Source: Ustulina deusta (taxonomy: Eukaryota > Ascomycota > Sordariomycetes > Xylariales > Xylariaceae). From it: 64,000 bases of DNA. Positions 9,801 to 16,976 of this stretch are shown here, in pieces. Each line of letters begins with the position of its first letter. The stretch's first letter is position 1. Under the pieces are notes generated by a model. That model saw only the letters and a list, made by a program, of their open reading frames with translations, was not told the DNA's origin and did no database searches. The DNA lies in NCBI GenBank assembly GCA_023159155.1, contig JAJNNX010000005.1, forward strand, positions 1,302,001 through 1,366,000, given 5' to 3'. The translations under genes and the position numbers were made by a program.

Positions 9801-9892
9801 GACTGTGGGTTTAAGGGGAGCGGCGGAGGAGCACGGTCGGGGTCCGAGCTATCCCACCTGCGACTCTTGGTTAGCCGACTGAACAGCGCCAT
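3809..9892 (-). CDS. Giant coiled-coil repeat protein (~2027 aa), function unknown
   Basis: A single exon gives about 2027 aa from the ATG at 9892. A 19-codon upstream extension would need a TTG start. I do not recognise a named family. The N-terminus (~1-250) is basic, Pro/Ser-rich and probably disordered. Most of residues 250-1700 are Glu/Lys/Leu-rich heptad-type helix. Three internal repeat blocks reuse one core, S/T-K/R-E/D-D/E-L/V: ~27-residue units at ~590-720 (for example LSRDDVLNAVKDAW), five 16-residue units at ~1003-1081 (for example VSKEDLIEMEERLQNG), and four 24-residue units at ~1226-1321 (for example LPSKDDLKLIEDVVREIKD). Degenerate ~30-residue copies join the last two blocks. 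The C-terminus is basic and Ser-rich, then very acidic and Asp/Ser-rich. No membrane segment, ATPase or kinase motif was seen. A cytoskeletal, septal or chromosomal scaffold is a guess only. The upstream region is 1.6 kb of promoter and spacer. Confidence 0.88.
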   Translation of the reverse strand: MALFSRLTKSRRWDSSDPDRAPPPLPLNPQSPSVGTSRSGTSLAIQNAHAALTEKARENALVPVLHKRNTDFSPERALVQRTSPHKRMQSMQPGSVRDLSLMIEAGRDSGSPTPRGSPEKERFPRPATPVRGREPEKEMRPIEKDIPTIGSISIPANLTPVMRPSSRWPQQSILGENTPPQSATMLALHNMSSPSVRETESPLATVTNNATPQPKTTAPHEQLSNQLVALTNIATALQKEMAALSRRSRDNATDLMSLKEATHARDEDIRKSLREISSNADLSRHHRDTYNGGLYLDNKAFSSSPVLKNARPYALPRIPSPNSFAASLDRESILSTPSLVGSETPATMALLEKIIREMGTKDGQDTMLDRLSELAERLVGMASANKVEELLSDVKAMRQEHAIIPAAGNGSRSLSFDSTSEGSVRGMDWNQHNGAMSGKVERLITDKEGRRTPAPSRSNGVLNDEIIKIIHSVKDSVAQGGGLTAEVKALVRELRGEVLGMGRELSRKLEESGSGKSSHTKSETQSSRAELARIVEESLEQMKLYMQQRLREHRRESTESTKSVVDYQEIYNAMRTAISDSQENKPKEPQLSRDDVLNAVKDAWENYKPEIEIQQLGLERDEVLVCIKEGLQEYAPQQEIPEAATREEVFAAVVEGMKHFVPPKIETPESLSRDEVLEAVRECLEEFEFPVAPSAIGNELTREDMLHAVKQGLDEFDLSNQITALVPHDGGNSEIMERLHDIMQYMQDEFKAVSEEAKQRVAANGRDTEEVLIATKDGFETLRAQIEEYVDRASENNGAAAQEELMANLVNSFDNFRDELTEMIGKTSDSSRDLVKQEIESLRDAVNSSLVPHVPPPTDNREALEAIRESLDRVRSDLLRPHAGTTDIMDALHEGFTEMRACIEKMNDKPVDLTANDEILDALKSGLDDVRADIETLRGSSDNDKAVVSVNPQPMDALIPTDLVKHDDIKNLELIMSDLRVKMDAIELAQPTAPIAPEGRLSREDLAAMEEILRNGLSKEDLNEMEERLRNGVSKEDLIEMEERLQNGVSKEDLSHMEEMLRKGASKEDIHQMEETLRSMQESMAGMTSTSTKDKDNDTPVNLEDAATKEDVQAIETILRNTKSRLDDLIDSEQAVRKDHVDAVEALVLETKESLGSFAAQLETVTRKEDLVTIESLVTQVTAALDEMKERAEKSLEDPEKVTKTDVDAVGVAVSDIKSLVEKISSTDIAELPSKDDLNKVEEVVREIKDYNTTDLPTKEDLKAVEDVVRNIKDHNIEVLPSKDDLKLIEDVVREIKDHNTTVLTSKDDLKTVEEMVREIKDYNAAQEEANSTALANRQAEVISVNERVADVKAFLEDFQSMAKERLEAGGTGMETLGRMLEGLGETINQNSTVGSDLKEMFELMKSEFEESRAGLVGAKLDTDEKLKETADSLNQKIEEKIGELVTKYDDFQLVMDDRSKAGEARDIEMEAAVVGNKAVTNELKVLIDTLGSSVTDSLEKMEEASKTVFEKVEMLYSKAEDNHADGKTEHEMTREKVKQALGVVEGLQGHISDYQPKILEAVKDVLLIVGQHYEHSKISVTDIQQHIEDTKLPPLEELLPPVEKYDDTQVHAKLDNLNNEVHSKLDKLVDHTHAAGKAYAQLNTLDKVHQQVVQTAADISEFLSSQKQRIENEHEDREKTLQETTISLERQRAEQEYVMVSVAMLREEESQLRDSILALRTEQEFLTRQKTRLTADVSSLETALHLRREELHAMDVRAQGLERRILEGVLDHSRALLMTKSSAKGHEAMSRKRVARSSLGGSELSKAGAKQSSKSRAAVNMAVNSNRASLIPPNPAGASRRILSLSQINNNVPTGGLARSQSVRSPAGSGLRKRSWGPDRAGAGKGYGDLDKENVDSVRETDEEGRDETPTPVGEEHETRTDITGDREDGEEELDEEGSSESGTLRRTSLGTTVITNAETDGGYSDDQSHDSDHDQYSDHDAMSGWTDSAVSGSTGSGVSVGDDDSESNADTDSLAGDGEVLVSAT
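5931..6218 (-). repeat. Four 72-bp (24-aa) tandem coding repeats
   Basis: Inside the coiled-coil gene, four consecutive 24-residue units each begin L-P/T-S/T-K-D/E-D-L and end in V-R-x-I-K-D-Y/H-N. Similarity is visible in the DNA as well (repeated 'gtggtctttgatctccctc'-like blocks), so these are recent duplications rather than only convergent coiled coil. Confidence 0.85.
6645..6890 (-). repeat. Five 48-bp (16-aa) tandem coding repeats
   Basis: Five 16-residue units share the pattern (L/V/A)S(K/R)ED(L/I)xxMEExLRxG, within the same gene. At DNA level the unit carries a recurring 'cctctcttccatttc' block. The 16-residue period is not a multiple of seven, so it is either a stutter in the coiled coil or a different helical packing. 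Confidence 0.85.
7720..8130 (-). repeat. Five ~27-29-residue repeats
   Basis: Within the coiled-coil gene, five units of 26-29 residues start L/T-(S/T/E)-R-(D/E)-(D/E)-V/M and continue xAVxxxxxxF/Y, separated by Pro-containing loops. They are more diverged than the 16- and 24-residue arrays, so they are probably older. The Pro-rich spacers suggest short helices rather than one continuous rod. Confidence 0.7.
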
Positions 9893-11547
9893 AGCTGCGA
9901 CGACCTCGCCGGGCTGGTCGCGCGAGCGGACACACTTACATGGGCACAAGAGCGCTCGATGACGCAGAATGTTGGTGTCTTAGATGCCGGTCGGGCGGTG
10001 CTTCGCGCTCGAATGACGGCATCCCAGGCAAACAATGTGTGATAGATAGCGGAAGATGGAATGCAAATGTCTAGGAAACAAACCGGGTTCGCGTTTCAAT
10101 GTGTCTACTGGAAAGGCTGGCTGAGCCACCCGGGAAGGGGACCGATACAATGGATCTCGGTCGAAAAAACAATGATAATGATCGTTCATAAACTTGGGGG
10201 TGAGAAGGGATTGGGGCGTTGATCGGGCGTATATAATGAGTAGGCACTGCACTAAGAGGGTCCTTGGCAATATGCGATGGCTCGACCGGCTTCCATTGGC
10301 GCCAGCGGGACCATAGCATCCATCGATGTTGCCCAATGTGGACAAACAACAACTAGGATCCGCCCAATCCCAGCAATCTCGGCGCCGCTGCAACGTCACG
10401 AATCCGCTGGCCAGGCAACGGGAGCTTGGGCCACAACACCGTTGATCTCCCCTCCAACTACCTAGTGTACGGTACCTATTGTAAGGCCCTGTAGTGTGTG
10501 TAAGTGCTGTAACCCCGACCAGATGGGTTGGTTGGGCAATTGGTGCCTCCAATGGCTCTGAGAGCGCGGAGGTCCAATCAATCTCACTCCACCATTTTCA
10601 ACCCCTACTGATACTACCTACTAGTAGGTACTTCCTTGATGTGCCGATTTATTGCCGTTGTACCATCTCCAAAGCACTTGCGTGGCAGCTTCAAGGTCCC
10701 AGTAGCATGGGCACAGGATATTTTTACACTCTACCGTGAGGCATACGTCTTTCTACCTATCCTCCCCCATACCTCTATCGACTTCGCGTTTTCGAACAGC
10801 GGGAGGGGATGCCCGAGGATGCCGTGCCTGAACCCCCGCCCTCGTAATGTTGAGGGACGAGATCCTCGGCTTCGACAGCGCCGTGGGAAAACCGCAACGG
10901 CTGAAATAACGGCACGGTTGGCATGCTGTTTGCACAGAATCATAGCTAGGCACCGCAAATATTGTAAGACCGCATATATCCCTTGGTAATGAGTCTGGTG
11001 CCGCAAGCGCTACGCGCCGACTTAGAATGAAACCTCTATGCTGCTTTTGGAGATTACTATTAAAGGCAAGTCCACCGTACCCCTGAGGTCTACCTAAATA
11101 ACCGCCCATGCCGGAATCAACGAAAGGCCTGTCGTAGGTAGAAACACGCGAGAAGTTAAAAAACGAAGTTACACTATACTAAGCCTTGTTATTTAACGAG
11201 GTAGTTAATTTTTGTAACTAGAGACGCTTGCAGCGTTGGTCTGTAGCTCATTCAAAGGGAATATTATTTGCTTCATTAGGTATTCATATCAGGGATCCAG
11301 GGTGCTTAAGATTAACCTCTCTATTGTAGCTGAGTCGAGTGCTTCTTAATCTCTAGACTAGATACGGAGACCTGTACACAAAATCTCTAATCAGGCGCTT
11401 GAGAGGACATTTCCTAGAAACGCCGGCCTTCCCTATTATATACATGCTTTACATTCCTCATACCCCGATTTTTATTTATACACTTTCAATAGAGCCATAG
11501 TTTTGCCTCCCCTCTGCCTCACATCACACTAGTGCGTATTTACTCGA
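9893..11547. other. Intergenic, 1.65 kb, upstream of the coiled-coil gene
   Basis: It lies between two minus-strand genes, so it holds the coiled-coil promoter and the YHM2 3' flank. A TATA-like 'tatataatga' sits at about 10230. Several CTAGTAGGTA/TACCTA motifs occur at about 10610-10630 and 11090-11100, and 11150-11480 is AT-rich. The minus-strand frame at 9980-10552 has no family resemblance and I do not call it a gene. Confidence 0.55.
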
Positions 11548-12833
11548 TTATTTCAACATGTTATCGAAAGTAGGGATGAGGGTCTGAGCAAGCCAGAATG
11601 AAAAGACGAGCTTGGGCCCTGTCATGAGCAGCTGCACGGGAAATCGTTAGCAAGGGTGGTGCGGGGACACTCAAGGTGGTTGTTGACCTACCTTAGGGAT
11701 CAATCCCTTGAAGAAACTAGAGAAGCCTTCATTCTTTGCCATGTTAGACAAAATCCGGAATCCAGTCTCAGGGTTCTCAAAGTTTCTGTTTTGGATACGA
11801 GTCTTGATAACGTCCAACGGGGCGGAGACGATAAGAGACGCAGAGGCACCGGCGATGGAGGCGACGAAGTTCTGGAACCAAGACGCCTTGTTGTAGTCGC
11901 TGAGACTGAAAAGGTATTCCTTGGTAAACGCCGAGCCACCGAAAAGCTATATCGTATTAGACCTAAACCACTCGCGAGTGACGCCGACACACATACCGCA
12001 AAAGAGCCAGGTGCATTTCGCGCAGCTGTCCATCCCCATCCTCTGTACAAACCGAATCCCTCGTCGGCAATGATCTTGAAGATTCCACGGCCACGGAACG
12101 CATCGGGGTTTGTCTGGCGCTTAATCTTGAGGACATCGAGCGGTAACAGGACGATCTCGCCAATACCAATCAGACTACATAATGTCAGCGATGGGTTTCC
12201 ATCCTGGCATGTTTAACAAATTCACCTTCCGGCTGTCGAGTGCATAATGGCCTTGCCCGTCTTCTTCCCGAAGGCGCTCTCGAAGTCCTTGCCATAGTGA
12301 GCAGCTAGGTAGTCACGCGCAATCGGCTGGCCGCCGTACTTATAGATTCTTTGCGAGACCTTACGTGTTTGTTAGCCACGCAGTGTCACCCGTAGATATG
12401 CGGGAGGCCTACTTTGTATCCGGCAGCATATCCGAGACCAGGGAACAGAGAGAAGAACTTCCTTCCGGACGGAGCAGCGGCCATATCCTTGAAGATGACC
12501 GAGTTCAATTCAGCAGCGTTTGCGATCTTCACAAATTTTAGCCACGGCTCTCCTGTTTTGAGAGCTTCGAGACGGCATTGGTTGTCCATACCCTTGTTTG
12601 ATTGCTCATCAGCCGCTTCGCAATTGTGTCGACCTTGGTCCATGTTAGTGAACGGTGGACCCTCGAGAGTCGTCGATACGCACAGGATGGAAGACGGCCA
12701 ATTCGGCAATACCGGCAGAACCTGCAATGGTGTTAGAAGATGGCTTCAAACCCCCATGTTTTTGATACATACCGGATCCCAGAAGTCGAGCTACGTTCGA
12801 CTCCTTCTCCTTCCCAGCTACCATAGGCGCCAT
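11548..12833 (-). CDS. YHM2: Mitochondrial citrate/oxoglutarate carrier of the YHM2 type
   Basis: Spliced from eight exons (12773-12833, 12684-12721, 12592-12633, 12413-12526, 12226-12359, 11997-12174, 11692-11946, 11548-11631) it gives 301 aa; exon lengths sum to 906 nt. It is a mitochondrial carrier family protein with three ~100-residue repeats and signature motifs HPVDTIAKR, LPLDVLKIKR and APLDVIKTR. IGEIVLLPLDVLKIKRQTNP, RGWGWTAARNAPGSFALFGG and the ending MTGPKLVFSFWLAQTLIP closely match yeast Yhm2, which exchanges citrate for 2-oxoglutarate across the inner membrane and was also linked to mitochondrial DNA maintenance. Introns have GTATGT/GTAGGT-type donors; the second shows a CACTAAC branch and an AAG acceptor. 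No presequence is expected for this family. Its promoter abuts the inverted-repeat element at 13093. Confidence 0.93.
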
Positions 12834-13090
12834 CGTAGTTGGGTTTGTATGGTGATAGTGCTACTTCGGCCGCGATTTATTAAAATAAAAATCTCGAGGA
12901 TAACCTGTCTCGAATAACCAGCAACGGATATACACAAGGTCAGCCAGCGAGTGTTTAATAGGAAACGAACGAGGGCGGATTCGGAGTCGAGGATGATTGC
13001 GAAGCAAAAATTCAACTCGTTGGGGGAATTCTATCGATAATTTTACCCAAAAGTTGCACATGCGCCCGGCGAAATCGCAGCTAGCAGGGC
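12834..13090. promoter_or_regulatory. YHM2: YHM2 promoter and 5' leader
   Basis: About 257 bp separate the YHM2 ATG from the left end of the inverted-repeat element. The gene is transcribed leftward, so the element sits directly upstream. The segment contains an AT-rich patch at 12880-12895 but no canonical TATA box that I trust. Confidence 0.4.
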
Positions 13091-13269
13091 TACATTAGCG
13101 CGAGGGGGGGGGTATAGGAGACAGTCACAGTGATAATCACAAAGTTTAGGACTGTCATATATTTTTTAAACCGTTTTTTATTTTTTAAGACAGTCATAGT
13201 GCTAGTCTTGTATATAAAACTGTCTTTTTTGTTAAAATAATATTTTTTTAAAAATGGTTACAAAAAATG

Positions 13270-13367
13270 GAGACTGTCACAGCTGTTCGAGACCGTCACG
13301 GCTATTTCGAGACCGTCACAGCTATTTCGAGACCGTCACAGCTATTTCGAGACCGTCACAGCTATTC
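13270..13367 (+). repeat. Tandem 20-bp iterons GAGACCGTCACAGCTATTTC
   Basis: Five near-identical units of 19-20 bp start at about 13270, 13289, 13309, 13329 and 13349. The GAGAC-GTCACAG core also occurs just inside the left terminal repeat (GGAGACAGTCACAG, about 13118), and a diverged inverse is near the right end. Subterminal iterons of this kind are often transposase-binding sites, but that role is inferred. Confidence 0.85.
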
Positions 13368-13453
13368 GAGACCATACCTCCCATACAGACCTACCTAGCC
13401 ACCTAGCCCATACTGACCTACCTAGCCCATACTGACCTACTTAGCCATATGGA

Positions 13454-13472
13454 CCCCCCCCCCCCCCCCCCC
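13454..13472 (+). repeat. Poly-C run of 19
   Basis: Nineteen consecutive C residues lie within element 1, next to the CCTACCTAGCC repeats. A similar run of 21 C occurs at 14778-14798. The length in the assembly may be imprecise because such runs are hard to sequence. Confidence 0.9.
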
Positions 13473-13614
13473 AAACCAAACTAAACTACAATTGCAACCA
13501 CCTTTAACCACCACCTACACCTACTACTTACAACCACTTGCAACTGCCATATTTCTACAGAAACAGAGGCTTTATATTATTTAATTGCAGCACTTACTTC
13601 TCACGCGTAATTGA

Positions 13615-13690
13615 CCCGCCGTAGTGTAATGGTAATACTCCGTAACTATATATTGTAGACTTGTAGTTCGAACCTAGCTGTAACCGTATA
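13615..13690 (+). ncRNA. tRNA-like (Pol III promoter-like) module inside element 1
   Basis: TAGTGTAATGG at 13622-13632 fits the A-box consensus TRGYNNANNGG perfectly. AGTTCGAACCT at 13665-13675 fits the B-box consensus GGTTCGANTCC well. Their 43-nt spacing is normal for a tRNA. The flanks do not fold into a convincing acceptor stem, so it is not a working tRNA. It resembles the head of a tRNA-derived SINE or an old tRNA pseudogene. The reverse-oriented copy at 33.2 kb supports a conserved module. Transcription is not shown by sequence alone. Confidence 0.45.
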
Positions 13691-13976
13691 CCGTAACAAC
13701 GTAATTGTAGACTGTAGTAACCGTAACAAAAAAAACTTAAAAAAACTTGAAGTACAAAAATACAAAAAAGAGAAAAAAGGTACAACCGGATAATTAAATA
13801 TTTCTTTTGCCGTATATACTAGAATTTGGTGACTATTTTAAATCAGAGATCATGTTGGACCGGAGATCGTGTTGAAAGTAAGGTGTTCAAAAGAATATCA
13901 TATTTCTGAGACCATTTTCAAAATCGGTGACCGTCTTGGTGATCGTCTCCTAGGGACCCCCCCTCGCGCTAATGTA

Positions 13977-14797
13977 GGTAGTCGTTGTACAGCTAGAACC
14001 AATCAGGCTAGACGGATAACTCAGAGCAGCAGCCCGAACTTTTTTGCATTGCCCCACATAGATACTTAAAGCGCCTATGTACCTAATCTGCCTCCCCACC
14101 TACCTATGTAGGTAAGTACCTCTGAGATAGGTTTTACCATCCTGAACCGGAAAGGGACGCCAACCTGAGCCACGCCGCTTTTAGCCTGAGACTAAGCGCT
14201 ATCCTGAGCCAGACCCGCTTTTTTATAGCCGGATATAGACAAAAAACTTGCATAATCTCGAATATACATTTTACCTCAATTGCATAAAAACAAAGACCGT
14301 TTCATCGTAAAACGGATCTTAGTACGCATTACCAAGTCCGTTTAAGTGATCCGTTTAAACGACTTCCTAGGAAGTCGCTTAAACACGATCAATCCACCTA
14401 TGTTAATAACGCCGCTATATCTTCTAAACCTCCTCTGTTTTCTAGCCCTGCGATCTACTAGGCGAGAATCAATAAAAACGGATAGCACGTCCCGATGATA
14501 ATTAGACTGCTGTATACTAAGTGCTGTTTTATTAAAATAAACTTGTTTAATAGCCCTGTAATTTAAATAAGACCAGATGGCCATCAATTTTTCGTCAACC
14601 AACCAACAAAGGCTGGATGGTGTGGTTGGTCTGGTTGGTCGGAGCCTTGTACACGATTCAAACCGCTTGGCTCTTGTACCAACACAATCGCCTAGAAAGG
14701 GCTGAAAAGTACATGGAATATTGAAAGAGGCGTCGACAACAGCAGGGGGTGGGACCATCTTCATATAGCTAGCAAGACCCCCCCCCCCCCCCCCCCC
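13977..14797. other. Repeat-rich, gene-poor stretch
   Basis: It starts with TACCTA/TAGGTA motifs (14080-14120), then two diverged copies of a CCTGAGCCA-CCGCTTTT unit (14164 and 14203), a 32-nt near-perfect palindrome (14353-14384) and a C-run that ends at 14798. A 140-codon minus-strand frame (14342-14764) exists, but I find no family resemblance in it and regard it as possible transposon debris. Confidence 0.5.
14353..14384. repeat. 32-nt near-perfect palindrome
   Basis: GTTTAAACGACTTCC-TAGGAAGTCGCTTAAAC reads almost the same on both strands, with one mismatched pair in the arms. There is essentially no loop, so on the DNA it is a dyad rather than an RNA hairpin. Shorter GTTTAA half sites occur just before it (14339-14346). 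Confidence 0.8.
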
Positions 14798-14798
14798 C
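14778..14798 (+). repeat. Poly-C run of 21
   Basis: Twenty-one consecutive C residues sit directly against the stop codon of the doubtful 84-aa gene. The length is uncertain in any assembly. Confidence 0.9.
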
Positions 14799-15160
14799 TA
14801 CAACTTCATACTATCCGAGAATTCCTTTCGAATGTCATCTGGGTCCGGGGTTTTGTCCTCGGGGACCAGTACGGGCCCAGCCACAGTCGCCGGCGCCACC
14901 TTCTTCAGTGTGGAAATCGACGTCTCCTTATTTACTTGGATTTGAAGATTGTAGGATTGAGGTTTTCCGGTCGTCAACTAGACTCGTCTTAAGCCAAAAC
15001 CTAATTGAGCTTGGAACCGTCACCCGTCACGTACACCTTGCATGTCAAGCCGGAAGTTTTGGTCCTTGTATATGGTTCCTGCCACCGACGGAAAGGACTT
15101 CAGCTTGTCATCCGGGATATTGGCAATGAAAATCTCCAGTTGCTTGGATGCCTTGCCCAT
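14798..15160 (-). CDS. Possible small two-exon gene, 84 aa, unknown
   Basis: I do not recognise this protein. An ATG at 15160 begins MGKASKQLEIFIANIPDD and runs to MQG. A strong GTACGT donor follows, and an acceptor AAATAAG restores frame into ETSISTLKKVAPATVAGP and ends SDSMKL at the TAG (14798-14800). The composition is soluble, Lys/Asp/Pro-containing, with no signal peptide. The frame-preserving splice and ordinary amino-acid use favour a real or recently lost gene. Against it are the small size, the adjacent C-run, no visible homologue and its place in a repeat-rich stretch. It could be the fragment of a larger gene, since the frame is open a little upstream of the ATG. Confidence 0.3.
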
Positions 15161-15689
15161 GGCGACGAAGGATAGAACAGATTCGATATGAGAGTAGTGG
15201 ATGTAGGTATGCGGGACAGTTCAATGTTTATAGGACTGGTGATAATATGGCTAGGCAGTCGAATTGTTGATTCGGAGTTCCCGGAGGCCATGGCCGTCAC
15301 TTCTTACTTATAGAGAGACCATGGACTTGAGAGGGTGCCGCGTCTCCAATTTCTTTGACCAATGAATCCTCAGCCATGTTTCCGACGAATATACCCGTTT
15401 AACCGAGCGGTGAAGATGTATTTAGCCTCAGCTGCGGCGAGAGGGATCACATCCGAGTGGCATTGTTGGTAAGAGGCCATGCGGTGGGTTGTCTACGAGC
15501 CCACGCTAGTCGCCCCACCTAGACTATTAGGTATCAGTAGAGGAGTGGCAAAGCGAGACCCTAATTGCGCATGCTGAACATCTATCCCATCGCTACCGAT
15601 CTTAAAGGCAATCTGGAATTCATTTCTCCGCTTGCGAGTGCGTTCAAAAATTAAAGCTGAGATGGGCATCCGATGTCTTTAGGTATCCC
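15161..15689. other. Intergenic
   Basis: Between the doubtful small gene and the kinase-like gene, both on the minus strand. A 26-codon minus-strand frame starting MAEDSLVKEIGDAAPS near 15375 ends at a stop and could not be spliced to the small gene without meeting another stop. Nothing else was seen. Confidence 0.4.
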
Positions 15690-16976
15690 CTAGATATCCG
15701 CCCACCGAATCACATTACCGCTTTCGATTTCGTCAATCCATTTATTCACCTTTCTGACGAATACTCCTGCGTTGCATTGTATGACAGCCTCGTAGAAATC
15801 GATCTTAGTGTGACTGTGCCGCAGAGGCCAGTCGGGGCAGGACTGTCTTAATCTCGTGCCGTATACCTCGCGCAGCTGCGTCGTTTCATATTCCATCAGA
15901 TGGCCCCAGTAAAGCGGATTCTTGCCCTCATTGTCCCTGTCACTCTCGTCGCGGTCCTCGGGTGTCTCGTCCATATAGTTTTCCCGTATTGGTTCCTCCG
16001 TACGGTTTTCCCCTTGGAGAAATTTAGGCATGTTGGTGGTCACCCATGCTGGCATTGCTGAGACACACTCCCAGTCCACAATAGCCGTGATTTCTCCTCT
16101 GTCATCGACTAGGATGTTGCGCAAGTTCAGGTCATCGTGCCAGAGAATGGTGGGCTCTTCGTCTTCCTCTCCACTGATCTGAAATACTTTGGGAAGAAGG
16201 GAGAGGAGACGTCGGGCTAGGAGCAAGATTTCCTCGGCATCCTCTCTATCGTCTTCATCTTCTGCCTTTTCAATCGCTGCCAACTGCTCTAGCACGATGA
16301 TTTTCAATTGTGCTTCCAGCCAAGCATAGCTAGAGCGGAAAGGGCCTCGAGGAACATCGTAGCTTAGGCGCTTCCCTAGAAAGAATTCATGCGTAACCAA
16401 TGGACCTGGAGATAACGCTGCTGACTTCTCGATTCTTGGCCCGTTGCTGTTGGTCTGCAGCGTCCCTATGCTCTTGAATGCACGATCAAGTTTGACGGGA
16501 CGGAACAGCTCCGCCTGGATGTCAGCGATGCGTTTAGCGAAAACAGTCTTCTGCTCCATTGACATGGCCCGCCATTTCTGGTAAGCCTCGAAACCCGGCA
16601 TAAATTCCATCAAGATCCACTCAAATCCGATCTCGTTATCGTTACAGTCGTCAAATGCGACAACCTTGGGAACTGGTGCCGTGGTATTGTACTGCAACCA
16701 GGTCAAGGTGGCCACCTCGCCTTGTATCTTGCAGCGAGGATAGACAGGTAGCGATACTCTCATTATCAAGGACCGGTCTGCGCATTCGACCCGGTAGAGC
16801 TTGTTAAATGCGCCAGAAGCATAGAAAGAGATGCGACAGAGGTCCCCAGAAGGGACCTTCAACAACTGGCGAGACACGTTTTCGATGGCGGAAATAGAGG
16901 GTTGTCGTGTCCAAACGGGCACGGTCTCAAACAAATCGTATCTCCAATCCAATCCGTCTTGGCTATCGCGAGGCAT
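15690..16976 (-). CDS. APH-family (protein kinase-like fold) phosphotransferase
   Basis: A single-exon 428-aa protein. The catalytic loop HDDLNLRNILV (280-290) provides the H-x-D...N pattern, and IVDWE (299-303) holds the metal-binding Asp of the APH/choline-kinase superfamily (Pfam APH, PF01636). The N-lobe has SGAFNKLYRVE and LIMRVSLP, where the ATP-binding beta strands lie, and EWILMEFMPG matches the hinge. This large fungal family is mostly uncharacterised; substrates are unknown, and membership does not imply antibiotic resistance. An acidic insert (~237-250) precedes the catalytic loop. It has no obvious partner gene nearby. A different, decayed member lies at 28.1-28.75 kb. Confidence 0.87.
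   Translation of the reverse strand: MPRDSQDGLDWRYDLFETVPVWTRQPSISAIENVSRQLLKVPSGDLCRISFYASGAFNKLYRVECADRSLIMRVSLPVYPRCKIQGEVATLTWLQYNTTAPVPKVVAFDDCNDNEIGFEWILMEFMPGFEAYQKWRAMSMEQKTVFAKRIADIQAELFRPVKLDRAFKSIGTLQTNSNGPRIEKSAALSPGPLVTHEFFLGKRLSYDVPRGPFRSSYAWLEAQLKIIVLEQLAAIEKAEDEDDREDAEEILLLARRLLSLLPKVFQISGEEDEEPTILWHDDLNLRNILVDDRGEITAIVDWECVSAMPAWVTTNMPKFLQGENRTEEPIRENYMDETPEDRDESDRDNEGKNPLYWGHLMEYETTQLREVYGTRLRQSCPDWPLRHSHTKIDFYEAVIQCNAGVFVRKVNKWIDEIESGNVIRWADI

Larger units (their letters stand above)
13093..13974. mobile_element. Non-autonomous TA-flanked inverted-repeat element (MITE-like), copy 1
   Basis: The ends are inverted copies: left CATTAGCGCGAGGGGGGG and, on the other strand, the right end CATTAGCGCGAGGGGGGG, followed inside by (T)AGGAGAC and a TCAC block on both sides. 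Both ends are flanked by TA (13091-13092 and 13975-13976), the target duplication made by Tc1/mariner-type transposases. The 882 bp hold no long frame, so it is non-autonomous. Inside are a 20-bp iteron array (13270-13367), a CCTACCTAGCC-type repeat (13380-13445), a 19-C run (13454-13472) and a tRNA-like A/B-box module (about 13622-13675). It lies 260 bp upstream of YHM2. The internal homology to the 33-kb element makes a shared family likely. Confidence 0.82.

Noticed and set aside
9980..10552. 190-codon minus-strand frame upstream of the coiled-coil gene
   Set aside because: No recognisable content, lies in promoter-like DNA with a TATA-like motif, and no splice pattern supports it.
13270..13367. 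CRISPR-like look of regularly spaced repeats (also 17744-17976 and 33006-33091)
   Set aside because: Units are 11-20 bp, spacers are absent or only about 8 bp, the DNA is eukaryotic and no cas genes exist; they are iterons.
14342..14764. 140-codon minus-strand frame
   Set aside because: No family resemblance, runs through a palindrome and repeat debris; could be a transposon fragment but I cannot support a call.
15690..16976. Antibiotic-resistance gene (APH)
   Set aside because: The fold is shared by a large and diverse fungal family; nothing in the sequence points to aminoglycoside substrates or to a recent transfer.
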